From positions 20,713,085-20,777,084 of the forward strand of contig CM041546.1 of NCBI GenBank assembly GCA_023238725.1: 64,000 nt of DNA. The letters are read 5' to 3'. Of the stretch, positions 45,671-58,017 are shown in pieces (the stretch's first letter is position 1; every line of letters begins with the position of its first letter). The notes below the pieces were generated by a model that was not told the DNA's origin, ran no database searches, and saw only the letters and a program-made list of their open reading frames with translations. This DNA is from Scortum barcoo (lineage: Eukaryota > Chordata > Actinopteri > Centrarchiformes > Terapontidae). The translations under genes and the position numbers were made by a program.

Positions 45671-47904
45671 ATTATTAAGAATATTTTGATGGAAAACTCA
45701 TTGAAGTTTTACACGGTGGATGAACTATTGTAGGAGATATTTAACATCTGTGGGACTTTATTCATTTTTACCAACACTTCTGTCCATAACCTGGGGTTTT
45801 CTTCCATCTACCACATCTTTCTTCACTCTCTGATGTGTCCTGCCATTCATGACAAATGGCATTAAAGCCAATAGAATAGTGCGTCTGTTCCTGATCGCTG
45901 GTTTTAAATTCCTGGTCTCCACTGCAGGTTTTTGAAATAACTATCAGGAAGACAGGACACACATGGTGCATTTGAATCTGAATAAGGGAACAGAGCTCAA
46001 AGTAGTGCTCAGTACTGCAACATCTCACCACAATACTGCAACAAAAAATCAGACCTTTTAGTTCACACTGTACCCTTATGATGAAGAATTAACTAACGCT
46101 GCAGCACCTTCATAAGGTTACCAACCCTCTTTACACTGTTAGGATCTTTGACCACAACTTGGTGAGTAATTGCTGTGAAATCCTTCTAATAAACATTTGC
46201 TTTTGGAACTTCATTTCCAGGCTCATTTTCTCCTGAGAATCTCCAAAGAACTGTTCGATTTACCAACGTCTAATCTCTGCTCACTGATGGTCCCCTTACA
46301 ATACTGTTGTTTTACCACAGGGGGGTGCTGCCACTGAATTTATTGTTTTTATTAAACTTTATTCAACAATTTACTGGCAAAAATGAAAATATGACATTAA
46401 ATGTCTTCAGTATAAGTAGGTATTAGAATATCACCAGAGGTGATGAAACAACATGATATAACACAAATATGTCAGTATAGTTGGTTTGAATGCCATTAGT
46501 AATAATATTAAAATAAAATCTTCTGATAATATCAAAGTAAAATCACTGAAAATGAGTAAATAACTAAAAGTAATTAATTAGCACATTATATTATAGTAAA
46601 TACAGTATAATTATTTTGAGATCTTCATGTCAATTATTTCTGCTGTATTGAAAATGACACTAACTCACCTTAATGCTAACATCTACACTGCTGCCACCTT
46701 TCCTGGAAAAAGAGTTAAATCTTGCCTGCTTCACCCAAAAGAGAAGAGAGAGAGATGTTTACCTGCAATCTAAAATGATCCTAACTACGTATTATAAAAA
46801 TGTAGTTGAATGAAAATGTAAAAAATAGTTGCATGGTGTGTCTGTACACCTGTACAGTCTAATGAAAAACAACAGTTCTGCCATGATACTTTTTATGAAG
46901 TTTTTTTTTTCTTTTAGCATTGGGATCAGTGAAGATATTGCACTGGACTGAATTACATTTAGAGGCGTTTCTGTGGCTGGGACTGGGGGCCAAGTCTAAG
47001 GCCATGTAGTGGCCAGAAAGGGAATTAAAGAGTATGGGGAGGTGGAGGAAAATGTAGATGGAGGAAGGACAGAGATGCAAACTGTGACAGCATGATTATG
47101 ATGTAAGGACAACTTGGGCTGAATGACTTTATTATTTTTTAAAATTGAACAAAACAGAACTTTATTTCCACACAATCTCAAATTCAAGTAAAATACTTTG
47201 AGTGCTCAACATTAGTCCAGTTCATGACCTGTGTAATATGCCGTGTTTATTTCTAAAAATATGTTTCCTTTTCACCATCTATTTATTTTGTCCTGGTTCA
47301 TCACCAGGTCTCTCTCAGTCATATTATGGAGCTTTGTGTTTTGAGTGTTTGACATTAAGACAGACGGATACATTGCTCTTTGCAGACAACACAGACTTTT
47401 TGAAAAGACATTTATAAACTGAAATCCCTAACTGATGCAATTGAAATTTGACAAGACAACACAGGATGACAGAGATGCTGAAGGCTTGTGACATAAACTT
47501 GTGGTTATTTTTAAAACCCCAAAATCTTTGGGGGTTTGGGGAAAACATTCAGGGCTGGGGCCCAAGGAGCCAATCCCTGCAGCATCCTGGGTTGGTTAAC
47601 ATGTTTTTTCTTCTTGTATATGAGATAGTGTATGCTGATAAATTATTAGATCCTCCTTAGGAGTAGAAATCAGAGTTAGGGTTGGATTCCTGAAATACCT
47701 CTGAATTACCTCTAGGACATTAAAGCAACTAGGGACAATATTAGAACAGAACTGAGAAACCTTGAAAATACATACATACATAGAAGATACAAACATAGAA
47801 GAACAGAAACAAAGCAGGAGAGAGCAAAAAGATTGGAACAAGAGAACAGAGCATCGTATGAACTTGAAACAGAAACTGTTCGTATGAGGGGTACCATTAA
47901 CTTA

Positions 47905-48811
47905 ACAAGATAAGATCTTTTATTGATCCCACAGGTGGGGAAATTCCACTGTTACAGCAGCTCAAACACAAAGTAAAAGAGACATTAAATAATAGACAAA
48001 AAAACACACAAAGACACAAAAAACAGCCTCACCCAGTTAGATGTGCAGTGGTGAGGTGTTATTGCACAGGTGAATATGGATATGTAGAAGATATGAATTA
48101 ACAGTATAGTAAATGAGTGGAATGAAAAAAGACCATAAAGTGCATCGCTAGGATGTCAGTAAACATCAGTAAACATCAGTGCAATGATGAAACATCAGTA
48201 AACATCAGTCCTACTGTGGTATGGAAGTGTTTGTTACTATGACAAAGATTCATAGAGCAGCATTGAACAGCCTGATGATATTTGGGATGAAGGACCTGCG
48301 GAGTCTGTTACTGAAGGAGCTGCTTAAGGCCCCCACAGTCTGATGCAGAGGGTGGGAGGTGTTGTCCATGATGGTGGACAGTTTGGCCAGAGCCCTCCTC
48401 TCCCCCATCACCTCGATGGAGTCCAGGGGGCAGCCACAGACTGAGCTGGCTCTTTTAATCAGTCTGTTGAGCCTCTTCTTGTCCCGCTCAGAACACCCCC
48501 CTCCCCAGCAGACCACTGCATAGGAGACCACAGATGCCACCACAGTCTCATAAAAAAGTCCTCAGCAGTGGCCTGCACACACCAAAAGATCCCAGCCTCC
48601 TCAGCATGTAAAGACGACTCTGACCCTTCTTGTAGAGCGAGTCAGTGTTGTCAGTCCAGTCCAGTTTGTTATTTAAGTGAACACCCAGATACTTGTACGT
48701 CCTCACTCTCTCGATGTCAAGTCCCTGGATGTTCACTAGGTGCAATGTCAGGATGAGGGTTTCCTGCTGAAGTCGATCACCATCTCCTTTGTCTTGCTGG
48801 CATTAACAATG
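47905..48811 (-). mobile_element. L2/CR1-like LINE 3' fragment (unit B)
   Basis: This is the duplicate of the unit A fragment. Here the - strand reads further without the unit A indel (GCPLDSIEVMGERRALAKL and RLRRSFIPNIIRLFN, the usual ORF2 end), with a separate frame break near 48545. It is still 5' truncated. Confidence 0.8.
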
Positions 48812-49088
48812 TCATGTAATCTCATCTTAACTGCTTTTACATTTACTGTAGCTAGTGGTACTCAGCAAGGTACTGCAGTATTAGTGGTATAAGCGTTAGT
48901 TTGTGTTGCTACATTTTGTTAGGAGAGCACCAAGGCCAAGAGTGCATTCTGTCAGGGATCTCCAACTGAGCAGAAAAGGCCTGGAGATACGGTTAGCTGG
49001 TGAAAGATGTATGCTATTTTAACTTTGCATGTGTTTCAAAAGTGAAAGAAAAAACTGCATGTGCAACCAGTGAGAATCTTTTAGACCT

Positions 49089-49846
49089 GATCACGTACAC
49101 TCACCAAACATCAGAATGTGGAAGAAAAGTGATTTAAGTAACTTTGAACATGGAGTGGTTGTTGGCACCATGTGCTCTGGTTTGAGTATTTAAGAAATGG
49201 TTGACCTACTGGGATTTCCATGCGCCACAATCTCTAAGGTTTACAGGGACTGGAGAAAAGAAAGTATACAGCGAGGGGCAGATCTCTGGGTGAAAATGCC
49301 TCATTGATGGCAGAGATCAGAGAACTGTTTGGTTCGAGAGGATAGAAGGGAAACCATAACTCAAACAACCACTAGTTACAACCAAGGTATGTATCTCTGA
49401 ATGCACATGTCAAACTTGGAAGCAACACCCACACTGGGTGTTAGTAAAGCAAAGAGCAGGAAACTGAGGCTACAGTGGACATAGGCTCACCAAAATCTGG
49501 CAACATAAGATTGGAAAAACATTGCCTGGTCTGAGTCTCGATTTCTGCAGCAACATTCAGATGGCAGAGTTTGAATTTGGCGAAAACAACACAAAAGCAT
49601 GGATCAGTCTTGTCTTGTATCAATGATTCAGGCTGACGGTGGTGGTATACTAGTGTGGGTAATGGATATTTGGTACACTGGGGTCCCTTAGTACCAATTG
49701 CGCTGTTTAAACACCACAGCCCTTCATGACCACAGTGTACCTATCCTCTAATAACTGCTCCCAGCAACATAACATGGCTTGTCACAAAGCTCAAATCATG
49801 ACAGACTGGTCTTTTGTACATGATGTGACTCATATCAAATCACTGT
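49089..49846 (+). mobile_element. Tc1/mariner-like transposase fossil (unit B)
   Basis: Same degenerate transposase sequence as in unit A with the same deletions, so it inserted and decayed before the unit was duplicated. Confidence 0.8.
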
Positions 49847-50120
49847 GCTTATGCAGAACATTCATCTTCTGCAAATGCACTCTGTGTGCAACAAGAAACC
49901 TGTTTGATTGAGTTGATCATGTACATCATGCATGTTTAACCAATGATAAGTTTTGGTGTTGTGTTTTTACAATAAGAATCTAATGATCTGCCCCAGTTGC
50001 CACTCCTTAGCTCTGACTTTGTAAGAGAGAGAAGCAATACTAAGAGATTTTTTAAAGAGACTTTTGCTTTTTGAATCCTTCATTCCAGTCAGCCAAAGGC
50101 TTCGGTAAAGGCCCTTGTAT

Positions 50121-50153
50121 ATATTATTATTATTATTTTATTATTATTATTAT

Positions 50154-50193
<40 letters not shown>
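50121..50193. repeat. (TTA)n(GTA)n microsatellite (unit B)
   Basis: This is the counterpart of the unit A tract, with more GTA units. Confidence 0.95.
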
Positions 50194-51048
50194 TTTCCAC
50201 AAGTAACTAAATACACCTGGATAGCAAAGCTTTTTTGGCCCCAACTACTTGGCCAGCTTTACTTTGACAATTTAAAGTGTGTTGATTGATTCAAACAAAT
50301 GCATGCATTGTGGAAGATGCACAAAATCGTTCCACCTTAAAAGTTGCCGATAGTTTGCAGCAGGTCAGACTGGGCTGTCTGCCTGAACAGCCCTGACTAC
50401 TTTTAAGAGAACTGTCTAAATGGAAATGCAAAATGAAAGCACTGCATTCACAAAATTAGATGCCTTATCTTCTAATTAGAAGATCGGCATTTTATAAATA
50501 TGAGAAAAGTTAAGTTTACTTAGCTTAGTTATCAATTGTAGTGAACATAAGCTGCAGGATAAGACAGTGGGCAATGTTGACTCTGTCGCATTTGATCTGC
50601 TTTTATTTCCTCCTTAGTATGAGACACTAGGAAATATTAATGTTGCTTACTGTGAATGGCATTAATATGAGTATATCAACAGTACAGATGTCAAGGCATC
50701 TCAAGTTCTTGGGATTATTCAGAAAAAAGCCCAGAAAGCCCAGTCTGACCTGTTGGAAATATTCTTTTCCTGCAGGAGTAGGAGTATTTTCATACCAGTA
50801 CACACTGAAAGAGTTAAGTAGTAACTCAGATTCAGACAGCACTTATGAATGATTAAACTGCACTAAACCACTAGCATTGGGACTTTACTGGACCATGGCT
50901 TAGGCTCCTAAACAGTATCTAGATTGACTCTTGCATTAGATTCTGGAGTCTATCACAACTGGTTTACAGTTTGAACACGTGTACTTTTAAAGGCCTCAGT
51001 TATGACTGATATCTTGCTTTTCCGTGTGTTTATGTCATAGCAATCACC

Positions 51049-51970
51049 ATGAACAACTTGAATAGTCTGGCGGGGATTGGCGATAGGGACCCATGGAAAT
51101 ACGCCCTGTTGGTCCCTATGCTGGCAGTGGGTGCATATCGTAAGTTACACGAGTAGACTCTTGCATGTACAGTCTTCACCGACCTAAGTCTGTCTCTTTT
51201 TCTTAAGAATGACAAGTAAGATTGTAGAAATGTACAGCATCTAGAAAAACACCAGACCAAGGATTTAATACCACCTCCTCTGCGGGATAGTGACAAAATA
51301 TAAACACATTTCAATGTTTGAAAAAAAAAAAGATTAATATATATCTATGTACTCATTTAGTTTGATTTTAGTGACGATTTGATGAAATATGGTCTAGAAA
51401 GTTTTAACAGAGAGAGTACAAAGGTTTACAGACTAGAGGGAGTTTTCAGTCTCTTTTTCAAATGCAGGCTCATTTTTGTCTCTGTGTGCTGTAATTATCA
51501 CATTCACTTTTCTAACTGGAAGACAAACGGGTGCATTTAGTTGTTGTTGAAAAAAGTCGTTAAAGACCACAATATTACAATATTTCCCACCCCCTTTCAG
51601 GTTGGATCTGGAAATGGGAGTGTCAGAGGGAGATCCAGAAGATCAAAGCCCAGTGTGATGAGGAGAAAAGTGAGATGGAGGCACAGCACCTGAAGGCAAT
51701 GGCTACACTACAGCTGGAGCTGGATAAGGAGAGGCTGAGGCTAAAGGAACGGATGCAACTAGAGCAGGTAAAATGTCATCTTGCTCCCACTTATATTGGT
51801 TTTCCATTTCTGCTATTGTGCATGTTTCCCTTCTAACCTTCTAATATTTTCTCTCTTGCAATAAGTGTAAGAACTTGGTCACTGTCTGTCACTGTCCTGA
51901 TGGAGCGAGAGAAACACAAGCCAGCCAAAGAAGCCATATCAGAGGGAAAATCCAGCCTCACAGAGAGTGA
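51049..51970 (+). pseudogene. Truncated ccdc127 paralogue (unit B)
   Basis: The exons 51049-51139, 51601-51767 and 51866-51970 match the unit A copy at a constant offset of 6797, with no difference that I noticed in the coding segments. It has the same shortened exon 2, the same loss of most of exon 3 and the same stop. It may be an inactive copy or may encode the same predicted 120-residue product. Confidence 0.85.
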
Positions 51971-52105
51971 CAACAGATAAACACAAGCTGGTGATTTTTT
52001 ATTTGATTTTGAAGAATGTTGAAATGATGTGGAGCAGGAATGGAAAATATTGGTATATTTGTATATTGTTGAATAAAAACAGCCAGGAATCATAAACAAG
52101 TTGTG

Positions 52106-52467
52106 AAGAGTGACCTTTTGCGGTCAAGGCCCCTCAGCTCTGGAACTCCCTGCCTGAGGATCTGAGGTTTACAGAGTCAGTGACATCTTTTAAACCATTT
52201 GTCAGACATTAAAAAAGTCTTTCATTAATGCTACCACATCTCTATTTTATTTCCAACATGTCTTATATGTGTTATTATTATCAGTGGTGTTCTTATCTTC
52301 ATTATTGTGTATTTTATTCCTTTTTATTTGTGTGTTTTCTTTAAGTGCCTGATTTAATTTTCTTCCATCTTGTAATGTTTGAATCCTGTCTCAACCATGT
52401 AAAGCACTTTGCAACTCTGTTTTGAAAAGTGTTGTACAAATAAAGTTCATTATCATTATTACTTTAT
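52106..52467 (+). mobile_element. LINE 3' end (unit B)
   Basis: Duplicate of the unit A insertion at the same relative position, including the AAATAAAG signal and ATT-rich tail. Confidence 0.75.
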
Positions 52468-53133
52468 ATTATTAAGAATATTTTGATGGAAAACTCATTG
52501 AAGTTTTACACGGTGGATGAACTATTGTAGGAGATATTTAACATCTGTGGGACTTTATTCATTTTTACCAACACTTCTGTCCATAACCTGGGGTTTTCTT
52601 CCATCTACCACATCTTTCTTCACTCTCTGATGTGTCCTGCCATTCATGACAAATGGCATTAAAGCCAATAGAATAGTGCGTCTGTTCCTGATCGCTGGTT
52701 TTAAATTCCTGGTCTCCACTGCAGGTTTTTGAAATAACTATCAGGAAGACAGGACACACATGGTGCATTTGAATCTGAATAAGGGAACAGAGCTCAAAGT
52801 AGTGCTCAGTACTGCAACATCTCACCACAATACTGCAACAAAAAATCAGACCTTTTAGTTCACACTGTACCCTTATGATGAAGAATTAACTAACGCTGCA
52901 GCACCTTCATAAGGTTACCAACCCTCTTTACACTGTTAGGATCTTTGACCACAACTTGGTGAGTAATTGCTGTGAAATCCTTCTAATAAACATTTGCTTT
53001 TGGAACTTCATTTCCAGGCTCATTTTCTCCTGAGAATCTCCAAAGAACTGTTCGATTTACCAACGTCTAATCTCTGCTCACTGATGGTCCCCTTACAATA
53101 CTGTTGTTTTACCACAGGGGGGTGCTGCCACTG

Positions 53134-53779
53134 GATCTGTGCCCTGAAGAGTAATCATTCAGTACAATAGCTCTGTGGAAGCCTTATGCAACAGGAATAG
53201 ACGGAAACAAGTGACGCATTATAAGTCCCAACCTTAACAAAGCACATGCACGTTAAGTTATTTGTTGTATTTTCCCTAACAGGACAATGTCATTAACTTT
53301 GATGACGTGTAAAACAGGGTTAAATTAGATCTCAGACACTTAGTTCATGAAGCATAGTATACAATCATTGTAAAGAAACTCAGTCAGAATGTGTTCATTT
53401 CAGTATATCATTACATTTTATTTGTAAAGTACAGCACATTATTTCTGAAAGTTGATCAATTGGTAATTTAATCAAGTAAAAAGATATCCAGTGACTCTTT
53501 CCTAAAATATGCTAAGACTCCTCAAGAATTTTTTTGAATGATACTCAAAATACCAAGTTACTTAGCAGATGAGATACCAAGGAGTTTCTCGTACACAAAG
53601 GCAACATGGTTTTTGGTTTGGTCATGCATACCACCAGGGGAGTATAATTACAAAAAATCACAGTTCAGATAGTTTATACAATTAAAATACATTTTCATTT
53701 TACTTTATGTAAATTACAATAACAAAGTCTATGTTAAATTTTCTGAACTGCGGTTTCAAATACCCTCCACCTCCCTGCC
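53134..53779. other. Unique intergenic DNA right of the tandem array
   Basis: AT-rich sequence with no open frame of note. It probably contains the 3' UTR of the - strand gene ending at 53780. Confidence 0.5.
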
Positions 53780-54828
53780 TCACTCCCTCCTCTGTACGCG
53801 ATGAGAGGTTTCCCTTGGTGAGGACATCAGGCTGGAGGCTCGGAAGTTCACTCTGACAGGCTTGCTGAGGTGTTGACTTATGGTGGTCACTTTCTGTCCA
53901 CTCACCCCATCATTCCCCTCCCCTACTCTGACTGGCTGTTCTGTGCACCCAGAGGTGGTCGCACCATGACGCAGGTCCTTGCTGGTGTTGAAGAAGGGGA
54001 GGTGGTGCTCCATCATGACTCTGCTGCCCAGCTTCAGCGTCTGGCTGGGACTCCTCTGGACCGTGAAGTGGACCACCTGTTGCTGCTTGTAACTCTCTCT
54101 GTGAACGCTGTCTGTCTCTGACAGTGTCAGCCTGGAACACATTAGGCGCACCAGATAAATGATTTTTAATCCAGTGGAGTGGTGCTGTGGTCCTCACATC
54201 TCTGTCAAATTCATTCAAAAAGCATACACACTTGAATCACACTGAATTACTCAGAGCACAAAATTGCTGCCTCGCTGTAGTGACTTAAAACACCACATTA
54301 CATGTAACAGGTGTTTTCCTTTCACTGAGGTCATAGGCAATATCACCACAATGACTTCATGGATCGGGATAACGGTCATGAGGTGCAACATGCCTGAATG
54401 TTTCAACCCAAATAAGAGAGTACAGCAGCAGTTTCCAGCCCTGCTGTGAGAGGATCAATGTGGATTTTACCCTCTCAGTCAAAATAGAGTAGGTCAAGTG
54501 TTTACAGTAAAAATATAATGAGCACATGGGCTGCTCTCTGCTGCTGTACATCACAACATCACACTGAGCTCTACACCATGTCATTTTACAAATGCTCAAA
54601 GTTCACTTGTATAACACAGAGAATACATAAGAGAACAGTCCAGGTAATGCAGTGATTCATACAAAACCTCCAGATTAAACAGAACTTCACTTACTTGTAT
54701 TGTGGTCTCGTTTCGAGGACCAGGCTCAGCCAGCATGCTTGGTAGCTCTCCTTCTTCCACTGGTTTTCCTCCTCAAGATCACAGTAGGAGTTCACCAGGT
54801 AGCAGCCTCCTCTGCTCACACAATGCAT
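53780..54828 (-). CDS. Unrecognised two-exon gene, 161 aa
   Basis: Exon 1 is 54828-54695 (134 nt) and exon 2 is 54131-53780 (352 nt). The donor AA|GTAAGTG and acceptor TTCCAG|GCTGAC are strong and the junction keeps the frame, giving 161 codons plus TGA. The start ATG sits in ACCATGC, and an in-frame TGA lies 15 nt upstream, so it is the likely true start. The protein starts MHCVSRGGCYLVNSYCDLEE, has WKKESYQACWLSLVLETRPQ before the junction and VVHFTVQRSPSQTLKLGSRV after it, and ends in a basic Ser/Arg-rich tail. There is no signal peptide, membrane segment or zinc motif that I can see. I do not recognise the family. It could be a lineage-specific or fast-evolving small protein. Confidence 0.55.
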
Positions 54829-56777
54829 GGTGTGATTTTGTCAACAGAGTGAATGTCAGGAATTTCTATGTAAAAAGTTAGCACATGCCAGGACAAATGT
54901 CCTCTTTCACTCCTATCTGACTTGCATTAAACTCAGGGGAGACAGATACAGTGAGATCACGTGTCATCATCGATGTGTGTGCCACATAGTCTGAGATGTG
55001 TGTGTGTGTGTGTGTGTTTGGCAATGTCTTAAATATCCACCCTTGTTTCTATTTTTACCCCTCTGCATCACTTCTCTGTGAAATGTGGTGAATGTCTTCA
55101 CTTCAGGCATCCTGAAGGTTGGTTTTCATTTGAAAGTGAGCTTTAGCTTGCTCCGTGACGTGAGTCCACTGGATGAATCCAGATGACCCATACAAATTGT
55201 ATTTATGAACTCATTTTTCATTCAGGATATAGGTTTGTGGAGACCTTACAATTGGAGACCTTCCCTTGTGGAGACTTTACATCCATGCTATAAGTGCATG
55301 TGTATGTTTACAGAAATATGAAATGACTGATCTGTTTTATTGATGTGGAAATAGGGTACAGAAGTAAAATAAAATTATAATCCAACTCCTCAGATGTCTC
55401 GCACATGAACCACATGTCCCACGAAGGAAACAGCTGAAGGCAACCAGATCACCAGTTGACAGTAATAATCCCACTCATTAATCCAAAGATAAGTCTCGTG
55501 CCTTCACGTTATAGGCTGCAAAAATAATGTTTGTGACTGACAGATTTTCAGCAAAGATCTCACACAGTTGACATCGTGGATTTGATCTGTGAATGGTTTA
55601 TTTCTCTGTGAATTTTTGTAGACACCGAAAGAGTCCTGAGTTCAACAGATGTGCTCCCAATGTCTTTTAATCTCACTTATGATGGATGGACGTGAAAAAG
55701 GGGTTGGGAGCCGAGTAAAAGACAGGGCAGGATTTATACTAAATGCTTACAACACAAAGTGAATCGTTTGTTACTTCGGTGCTCTGTTAATACTTAAAGC
55801 TCCCTAACAGAGTATCCCTTTAAACCTTGGCTACTCGTGCTGTCATCGGGACACTGGCAGACGCAGCTTCATCAGACTGAGAGGGTGAAACTAAATCAGA
55901 GGGTGTATGACGGCTGAGGTGGTGGAAGCTATGCTGGACTCATCCCAGCGAAAACAGTCCGTTCCAGGGACACAAGAACCAGTGTTGCATGACTTCGGTT
56001 TGATGCTGAGTCCCGGCTTAATGGACGCTGCCACGGCAACATGAGCGCACATCCATAAACAAGAAGAGGCGTCTCATCATATCTGGAAGTGGTAATTAGT
56101 TTTCCATCACAAGTTGGCACCTCTGAAGCCGAGTCATTTCATGTAGAATGTTCAATAGAAATGTTATCATAAATGTTACTTAATATGAGCAAGAATATTG
56201 GGACAGTAGTTTTCATATATGTAGGTATCATTTGTTCTATATAGATGTTGTAGTCTTATTAAAGGAGGTAATATAAGATGCTAAGATGCTTGGCCCTTCT
56301 TTGGTACGCCAAAAACCCTGATTACAAAATATCTTTTTACCGTTTCATGAAGAAGCAGCCGTTCGCCTTGAAATACATATAAAAGTAGGACTTGATTTAA
56401 CTGATGCAGTCATTGCAGTACTGTACACTGCATGGTCTCATCTATTTTTAAAAGGTGAACACAGTCAATGCAGAAAATATTTTTTTACAAATAATGAATT
56501 TATTGTGAAACATTTAAATATTATACAGTATATTTTTCTCCATTGAAAATATGAACCATGATGTGTTATAACAAAAACTCAAAAAGGCTCTGTGGTTGTG
56601 TGAGCTCTAAATCTTTAGCCTTGTTTTATCCCACACACATTAACGTTATAGTACAGGATTGTCCTATAACAAGTACATCTGATGGATCAGCATTAGTCAA
56701 AGCTCCTGCTGTCAGTGCTCATAAACGATCTCTTTATGTACCTTGTTTGTGGAAACAAAAGTGATACATCAAGCTCT
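54829..56777. other. Intergenic region, nothing recognised except a (GT)n run
   Basis: This holds a (GT)n tract at about 54997-55017, and presumably the promoter of the 161-aa gene at the left and the mrpl32 3' flank at the right. No other coding segment is supported. Confidence 0.5.
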
Positions 56778-56783
56778 TTTATT
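56778..56783 (-). promoter_or_regulatory. Candidate mrpl32 polyadenylation signal
   Basis: TTTATT on the + strand gives AATAAA in the gene direction, about 90 nt beyond the mrpl32 stop codon. Confidence 0.5.
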
Positions 56784-56873
56784 CACCGAATAACAGACTA
56801 GTCAAAATATGCTGTTCATTATCAAGTAAAACATCAAACTCAACGTGAGTACGACACACTTAATACGTCATCA

Positions 56874-57966
56874 TTAGCTGAACCAGGCGGGCCTCTTCCT
56901 GGACCTCTCCACAATCCTCTTGTCTTTGTCTTGTTCGCTTGGTGTCTCACCCTCGTACAGGACGACAGTCTCCACGGTCGGGGCCCTCAGTGGGCCGCCT
57001 TCCGCTGCTTTTATCTGTTGGCGAATCATAGAGGTCTCCTTGCACACCTTAGCATAACAGAAGCCACACAAGATGTGTTTCTGCTTCAAGTGGCCACACT
57101 CTGGACACGGCTCGATGTTGTTCTGAGGGAAGGAGGCACAGAGGGGAGACTGAGGGTCAAACAATGTCATGGCAACATGATTTCTAAATGACTTCTTGGC
57201 GTATCTCTGATATTTTCTGTACTGCAATTTATTGATATTTATTGGCCAACATACACACTAACAATAACCGGTGTGTGATCAGCTACAGTTAACCAATAAT
57301 ATTGCAGATATTCCACATCTACTTATCTTAATTCTGATGCAAAATGTTCTGTTTTTACTGAAAATGACAAGAGTCAGACACAGCTTTATGATGTCAACCA
57401 GGCTGGTACACAAAGAAATATCCTCATTTATACAAAATTGGTAGAGTCTTGTAAGAGATTAGTTGCCCTTGTTAAAAACTCCAAAATGTGCAGATTATTG
57501 TGATTTATTAGAGCTCTGCTGATACTATTTTCCAAACCTAACCTGAGTAAGAATAGAGCTTGTTAATGTGTAGTTGGGCATGGGGGTTAAATGGCCAGGG
57601 GTGGCCCTATCCAGCGTGTACCTTGACTTTTAGGAGTTTGCTGTCAGCTCTCCTCCTGGTGCGGTTCACCTCTATGGTGCGTCTCTTCTTGGGCGCTGCC
57701 ATCCACAGGAAGCCGTCGAAGAGGCCGGGGGGCTGCTCCTCCAGCCCATCCTCCTGATCGGGCTGAGGCAGGAGGCCGGGCCCGGTCACCGCCAGCGCCG
57801 GAGCTGCACACGGGGAAACAAAACTAAACATGTCACCCCTCCATCTTATGACTGCAGAGCCAATCAGATCAGTGAGAGTAGACAGAGAGAGGGAAAGGTG
57901 TGACGGCTGAAAGGTGGGTAAAGGTTTAACTTGAAGAAACACATAGAAAAGACACATAGAGAAAGA

Positions 57967-58017
<51 letters not shown>

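Larger units (their letters stand above)
39554..46336 (+). repeat. Tandem duplication unit A (6783 bp)
   Basis: Unit A is almost base-for-base the same as unit B (46337-53133). The offset rises from 6782 to 6797 through small indels, mainly in homopolymers and a trinucleotide repeat. The unit contains unique DNA (39.55-41.1 kb), a LINE fragment, a Tc1-like fossil, a microsatellite, a truncated ccdc127 paralogue and a LINE tail. Its last 0.6 kb match the flank of the intact ccdc127 gene. Confidence 0.97.
46337..53133 (+). repeat. Tandem duplication unit B (6797 bp)
   Basis: This is the second unit, nearly identical to unit A. After GCTGCCACTG at 53133 the sequence departs to unique DNA (GATCTGTGCC), whereas at the same point in the ccdc127 flank and in unit A it continues AATTTATTG. 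This fixes the right edge of the array. Confidence 0.97.

Noticed and set aside
44252..51970. Processed retrocopies of ccdc127
   Set aside because: Intron sequences homologous to ccdc127 introns are retained (for example the CTCTTTTTCAAATGCAGGCT segment), so these are DNA-level duplicates.
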